Source: Winogradskyella sp. MH6 (GTDB lineage: Bacteria; Bacteroidota; Bacteroidia; Flavobacteriales; Flavobacteriaceae). Taken from it: a stretch of DNA of 64,000 nt. The DNA lies in contig NZ_CP094494.1 of assembly GCF_022810765.1 (NCBI RefSeq), positions 1,302,001 to 1,366,000 of the forward strand, given 5' to 3'. Each line of letters starts with the position of its first letter. Position 1 is the stretch's first letter. Shown piece after piece: positions 61,184-64,000 of the stretch. Both the position numbers and the translations under genes were made by a program. The notes below the pieces were generated by a model. The model was not told the DNA's origin and made no database searches. It was given only the letters and a program-made list of their open reading frames with translations.

Positions 61184-62377
61184 TTAAATAATTTCTAGTC
61201 GTTTCCCTACCTTTATAAAAGCGCTTATAGCTTTGTCTAGTTGTTCTTTTGTGTGTGCTGCAGAAAGTTGTACGCGTATTCTTGCTTTTTCTTTAGGAAC
61301 CACAGGGTAGAAAAACCCAATGACATAAACTCCTTCTTCCAATAGCATATTTGCCATTGTTTGAGATAGTTTGGCATCGTAAAGCATTACAGGTACAATA
61401 GCTGAATCTCCATCTATTATGTCAAAACCTGCTTCTTTCATACCTTTTTTAAAATACTTGGTATTCCATTCAACTTTATCTCTCAATGTTGTGTCGTTTT
61501 TAAGCATGTCAAAAACTTTAATCGATGCTCCTACGATTGCAGGTGCCAAAGAATTTGAAAACAAATAAGGACGAGAACGCTGACGTAATATTTCTATAAT
61601 CTCTTTTTTTGCTGTTGTGTAGCCTCCCATTGCTCCACCTAATGCTTTACCTAGTGTACCAGTAATGATGTCAATTCTGCCTAAGACTCCTTTTTCTTCA
61701 AGCGTGCCTATTCCTGTTTCTCCAATAAAGCCTGCAGCATGGCATTCGTCTATCATTACCATAGCATCATACTTATCGGCTAAGTCACAAATTTTATCTA
61801 AAGGAGCAACCAAACCATCCATAGAAAACACACCATCGGTAACAATGATTTTAAAGCGTGCACCATTTTCGTTTGCAGCAATAAGCTGTGTTTCTAAATC
61901 TGCCATATCATTATTTTGATAACGATATCTGGCAGCTTTACAAAGTCTTACACCGTCTATGATGGAAGCGTGATTTAAAGAATCTGAAATTATAGCATCT
62001 TCAGCAGAAAGAAGAGGTTCAAACACACCACCATTGGCATCAAAAGCAGCAGCATATAAGATAGTGTCTTCTGTACCATAAAAATCTGCAATTTTCTGCT
62101 CTAATTCTTTGTGAATATCTTGAGTGCCACAAATAAAACGTACTGAAGACATCCCAAATCCATGCGTATCTAAAGTGTCTTTTGCTGCTTTTATAACTTC
62201 AGGATGCGAGGATAAGCCAAGATAGTTGTTTGCACAAAAGTTAAGAACTTTCTGCCCAGTATTTAAAGTGATTTCAGCACCTTGAGGAGAAGTAATAATG
62301 CGTTCTTCTTTGAAAAGACCAGCGTCTTTTATGTCTTCTATTTCTTGTTGTAAATGTGCTTTTATATTTCCGTACAT
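61184..62377 (-). CDS. kbl: Glycine C-acetyltransferase (2-amino-3-ketobutyrate CoA ligase)
   Basis: PLP enzyme that converts 2-amino-3-ketobutyrate plus CoA to glycine and acetyl-CoA in threonine breakdown. The 397-residue protein starts [40 protein letters not shown] and [20 protein letters not shown] are hallmark segments, and the PLP lysine is in [30 protein letters not shown] places the cofactor Asp. The length and the family motifs separate it from 5-aminolevulinate synthase and BioF. The threonine dehydrogenase partner gene is not here. It has its own -33/-7 promoter, whose -33 lies in the end of the AddA-like gene. Confidence 0.95.
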   Translation of the reverse strand: MYGNIKAHLQQEIEDIKDAGLFKEERIITSPQGAEITLNTGQKVLNFCANNYLGLSSHPEVIKAAKDTLDTHGFGMSSVRFICGTQDIHKELEQKIADFYGTEDTILYAAAFDANGGVFEPLLSAEDAIISDSLNHASIIDGVRLCKAARYRYQNNDMADLETQLIAANENGARFKIIVTDGVFSMDGLVAPLDKICDLADKYDAMVMIDECHAAGFIGETGIGTLEEKGVLGRIDIITGTLGKALGGAMGGYTTAKKEIIEILRQRSRPYLFSNSLAPAIVGASIKVFDMLKNDTTLRDKVEWNTKYFKKGMKEAGFDIIDGDSAIVPVMLYDAKLSQTMANMLLEEGVYVIGFFYPVVPKEKARIRVQLSAAHTKEQLDKAISAFIKVGKRLEII

Positions 62378-62399
62378 AATTTTGTGTTTAGTTGTTTAG

Positions 62400-62429
62400 C
62401 AAAGATACTATCTTGAAATTAGACTTCAA
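62400..62429 (-). promoter_or_regulatory. Promoter of kbl
   Basis: On the minus strand TTG (62429-62427), a 19-nt spacer and TATCTTTG (62407-62400): a full consensus match, with the -33 within the last codons of the AddA-like gene. The leader is about 16 nt. Confidence 0.72.
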
Positions 62430-64000
62430 TAACTTCTACGCTTTCATTTATATAAACAAGATATTTGTATTGTACTTTGTAGTTCATGGTAGAAAGTATC
62501 GAGGCATAGGTGTTTAGCTGCGCTGCATGAGATGGTTTCTGATCACCTGTTTTATAATCAATAATAATAGCTTCATTATTTAGATTGATATTTATGCGGT
62601 CTGGTCTAAGAAGCTCTCCAGATGGAGTAACAATATCTCTTTCGTTATAAACTTTATGCTCATTATTGAAGTATAAACTCATTTTAGGATGCTGAATTAC
62701 ATCCATTACAATTGTTCTAAGGTCTTCTGCTTTTAATTTTGTAGTATCTCCTGTGGCTATTAAATCGTCAATAGCAAAGTCAATATCTTCTTTGGTTGTA
62801 ATTTTAGACAATAAAAGATGAACTAAATTACCTTTTTCTATAGCCTCGCCTTGTTTGGTGTCCCAAAGTTGGCCTGCCTTTGTAATAATTCTTAGGTTGT
62901 GATTTTCTTTGGGGACAGAGATTAAATTAATAGTATTCGTGTGGGTTTCTAATTCTGCTTTTTGTTTTGTGGTTTTTGAAGTACCAAAGCTGTAAGTAAG
63001 TGTATTATCTGACCATAATCCTTTGTCTTGTAAATATGAAATAAACATACCAGCATATGTTTTTTCGCTTACAACACCTTTAGCGTTAATATCCTTTTTG
63101 GTAATGATATATAATTGTTCTGCAGCTCTAGTTAACGTTACATATAGAAGATTGATATTATCTAACTCTAGTTGAGATTGATGAATATCATAAAGCTCTT
63201 TGCCAATCTCACCAAAGTGTTCAACATCACTATTGTAGTTAAGAAGTAGAGTTTCAAAATTCTGGTAGTTGTTTTTATCTGTCGGAAACCAGACTTTTGG
63301 CTCTATCTCACTACAAATATTTAGATCAGCGTAAGGAAAAATAACCACAGGAAATTCTAAGCCTTTTGACTTGTGAATAGTCATGATTTGAATAGCATTA
63401 TTATTTTTTGGTGAAATAACGCTGAGACTGTCTTTTTTCTTTTCAAAATAATTGATAAACGACGACAAATCTGAGTTTTGCTTTTGTGTAAATTCTAAAA
63501 CAACATCTAGGTAAAATTGAAGAAAAGCATCTGAAGTGTTATGAAGGTTAAACACTCTAATTAATTCTTCAACTAATTCGTATAGAGGTAATTGTAAGAG
63601 TTTGTTTTTATTGATGTAGATGTTTAAATCTTCAAAATTTTTGAGCATTTCATCAAAACTAATGTTTAGATGAGCACTATAAAATGAATGTTTGTCTTCT
63701 ATATTCTGCTGATTTGCTATAAATGTTAAAACCTCAATTTTTAAATTATCATTATCTGCTTGAAGTAGTAATTTTAAAAACGAATCAAGAAACAGAATTT
63801 TATCTGAGTTTTTTAAGAGTAAGGTTTCAGATGAGGTAATTTTAATTCCCTTTTCACTCAGAAATTCAGCAATTTCAACACCGTCTTTTCGCTTTCTTAC
63901 AATAACACAAATGTCGTCTAAAGTAAAACCGTTTTTAAGACATTCTTCAATGGTTTTAAAAACGCTATTTGTGTATAGTTCGTTGGCGTCATCGTCTTTA
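62419..64000 (-). CDS. UvrD/RecB-type helicase-nuclease, AddA-like (5' end beyond the window)
   Basis: The frame is open from the stop at 62419 to the right edge, at least 526 codons; the Met at 63646-63648 is internal, not the start. Visible parts are the end of the second helicase domain (ICVIVRKRKDGVEIAEFL, GIKITSSETLLLKNS), the SF1 motif region IQIMTIHKSKGLEFPVVIFP and VTLTRAAEQLYIIT, and the C-terminal RecB-type nuclease: GNLVHLLLSKI, LRPDRININ, IIDYKTGDQKPSHAAQLNTY. It resembles AddA/RecB-like proteins that pair with the AddB-like nuclease at 56841-59597. In this chromosome the two are separated by ompA and kbl. Confidence 0.88.
   Translation of the reverse strand, partial: KDDDANELYTNSVFKTIEECLKNGFTLDDICVIVRKRKDGVEIAEFLSEKGIKITSSETLLLKNSDKILFLDSFLKLLLQADNDNLKIEVLTFIANQQNIEDKHSFYSAHLNISFDEMLKNFEDLNIYINKNKLLQLPLYELVEELIRVFNLHNTSDAFLQFYLDVVLEFTQKQNSDLSSFINYFEKKKDSLSVISPKNNNAIQIMTIHKSKGLEFPVVIFPYADLNICSEIEPKVWFPTDKNNYQNFETLLLNYNSDVEHFGEIGKELYDIHQSQLELDNINLLYVTLTRAAEQLYIITKKDINAKGVVSEKTYAGMFISYLQDKGLWSDNTLTYSFGTSKTTKQKAELETHTNTINLISVPKENHNLRIITKAGQLWDTKQGEAIEKGNLVHLLLSKITTKEDIDFAIDDLIATGDTTKLKAEDLRTIVMDVIQHPKMSLYFNNEHKVYNERDIVTPSGELLRPDRININLNNEAIIIDYKTGDQKPSHAAQLNTYASILSTMNYKVQYKYLVYINESVEVIEV

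Noticed and set aside
62419-63648. A complete 409-codon gene starting at the Met at 63648
   Set aside because: The frame remains open from there to the right edge and encodes recognisable helicase sequence, so the Met is internal and the gene is partial.

Overview
The window looks like a stretch of chromosome from a marine member of the Flavobacteriaceae (Bacteroidota). The evidence is low GC content, several secreted proteins with type IX secretion (T9SS) type A or type B C-terminal signals, SusC-like and FecA-like TonB-dependent proteins, a FecI/FecR-type sigma/anti-sigma pair, and many promoters of the Bacteroidota form TTTG/TTG - about 20 nt - TAnnTTTG. No transposase, integrase, phage gene or CRISPR array is present. 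Most of the window is ordinary core chromosome with a few accessory loci.

Layout. 1-8.5 kb: LolC/E-type ABC permease and rbfA, methylmalonyl-CoA epimerase, a CAT-anticodon tRNA, a tiny PID-CTERM-like surface protein, ribE, pdxA, then the fatty-acid cluster DUF177-rpmF-fabH-accB-accC. 8.6-20.3 kb: a secreted reprolysin-like protease, an FAD oxidoreductase overlapping a GreA-C-domain-like protein, an ABC ATPase, a diheme cytochrome lipoprotein paired with a T9SS-exported FG-GAP/UnbV protein, and prolyl oligopeptidase. 20.5-30.1 kb: asd, mscL, alr-tdk, a conserved hypothetical, a giant DUF11 T9SS type B protein, rsmI, and a Sel1-repeat protein. 30.3-37.7 kb: a two-gene operon encoding a SusC-like barrel and an alpha-2-macroglobulin (A2M). 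37.9-47.1 kb: AhpD-like and OsmC-like proteins, recJ, an MFS transporter, lpxH, queD, a 2OG-Fe(II) oxygenase, two tiny membrane proteins, MATE, GNAT, a universal stress protein and tRNA-Ala. 47.1-53.5 kb: ECF sigma, FecR and STN-type TonB receptor facing acidic lipoproteins. 53.6-64 kb: hybrid histidine kinase, alpha/beta hydrolase, AddB-like nuclease, OmpA, kbl, and an AddA-like helicase-nuclease that runs off the right edge.

The most unusual locus is 30337-37745. The upstream gene encodes a SusC-like protein with signal peptide, carboxypeptidase-like domain and barrel but no recognisable TonB plug. The downstream gene, 5 nt away, is a 1524-residue A2M with an intact thioester motif and a complete SusC-type plug inserted about where a bait region would lie. 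The plug may therefore be supplied in trans, linking a protease-trap protein to an outer-membrane barrel.

A second notable system is at 47.1-53.5 kb. A near-identical element of about 27 nt (GGGAcA - 15 nt - GTTTtA, with imperfect dyad symmetry) occurs three times, each time upstream of a gene and in that gene's orientation: before fecR, before a small ORF divergent from the sigma gene, and before a four-repeat Asp-rich lipoprotein gene. It is a good candidate for the promoter of the local ECF sigma factor and defines a small putative regulon.
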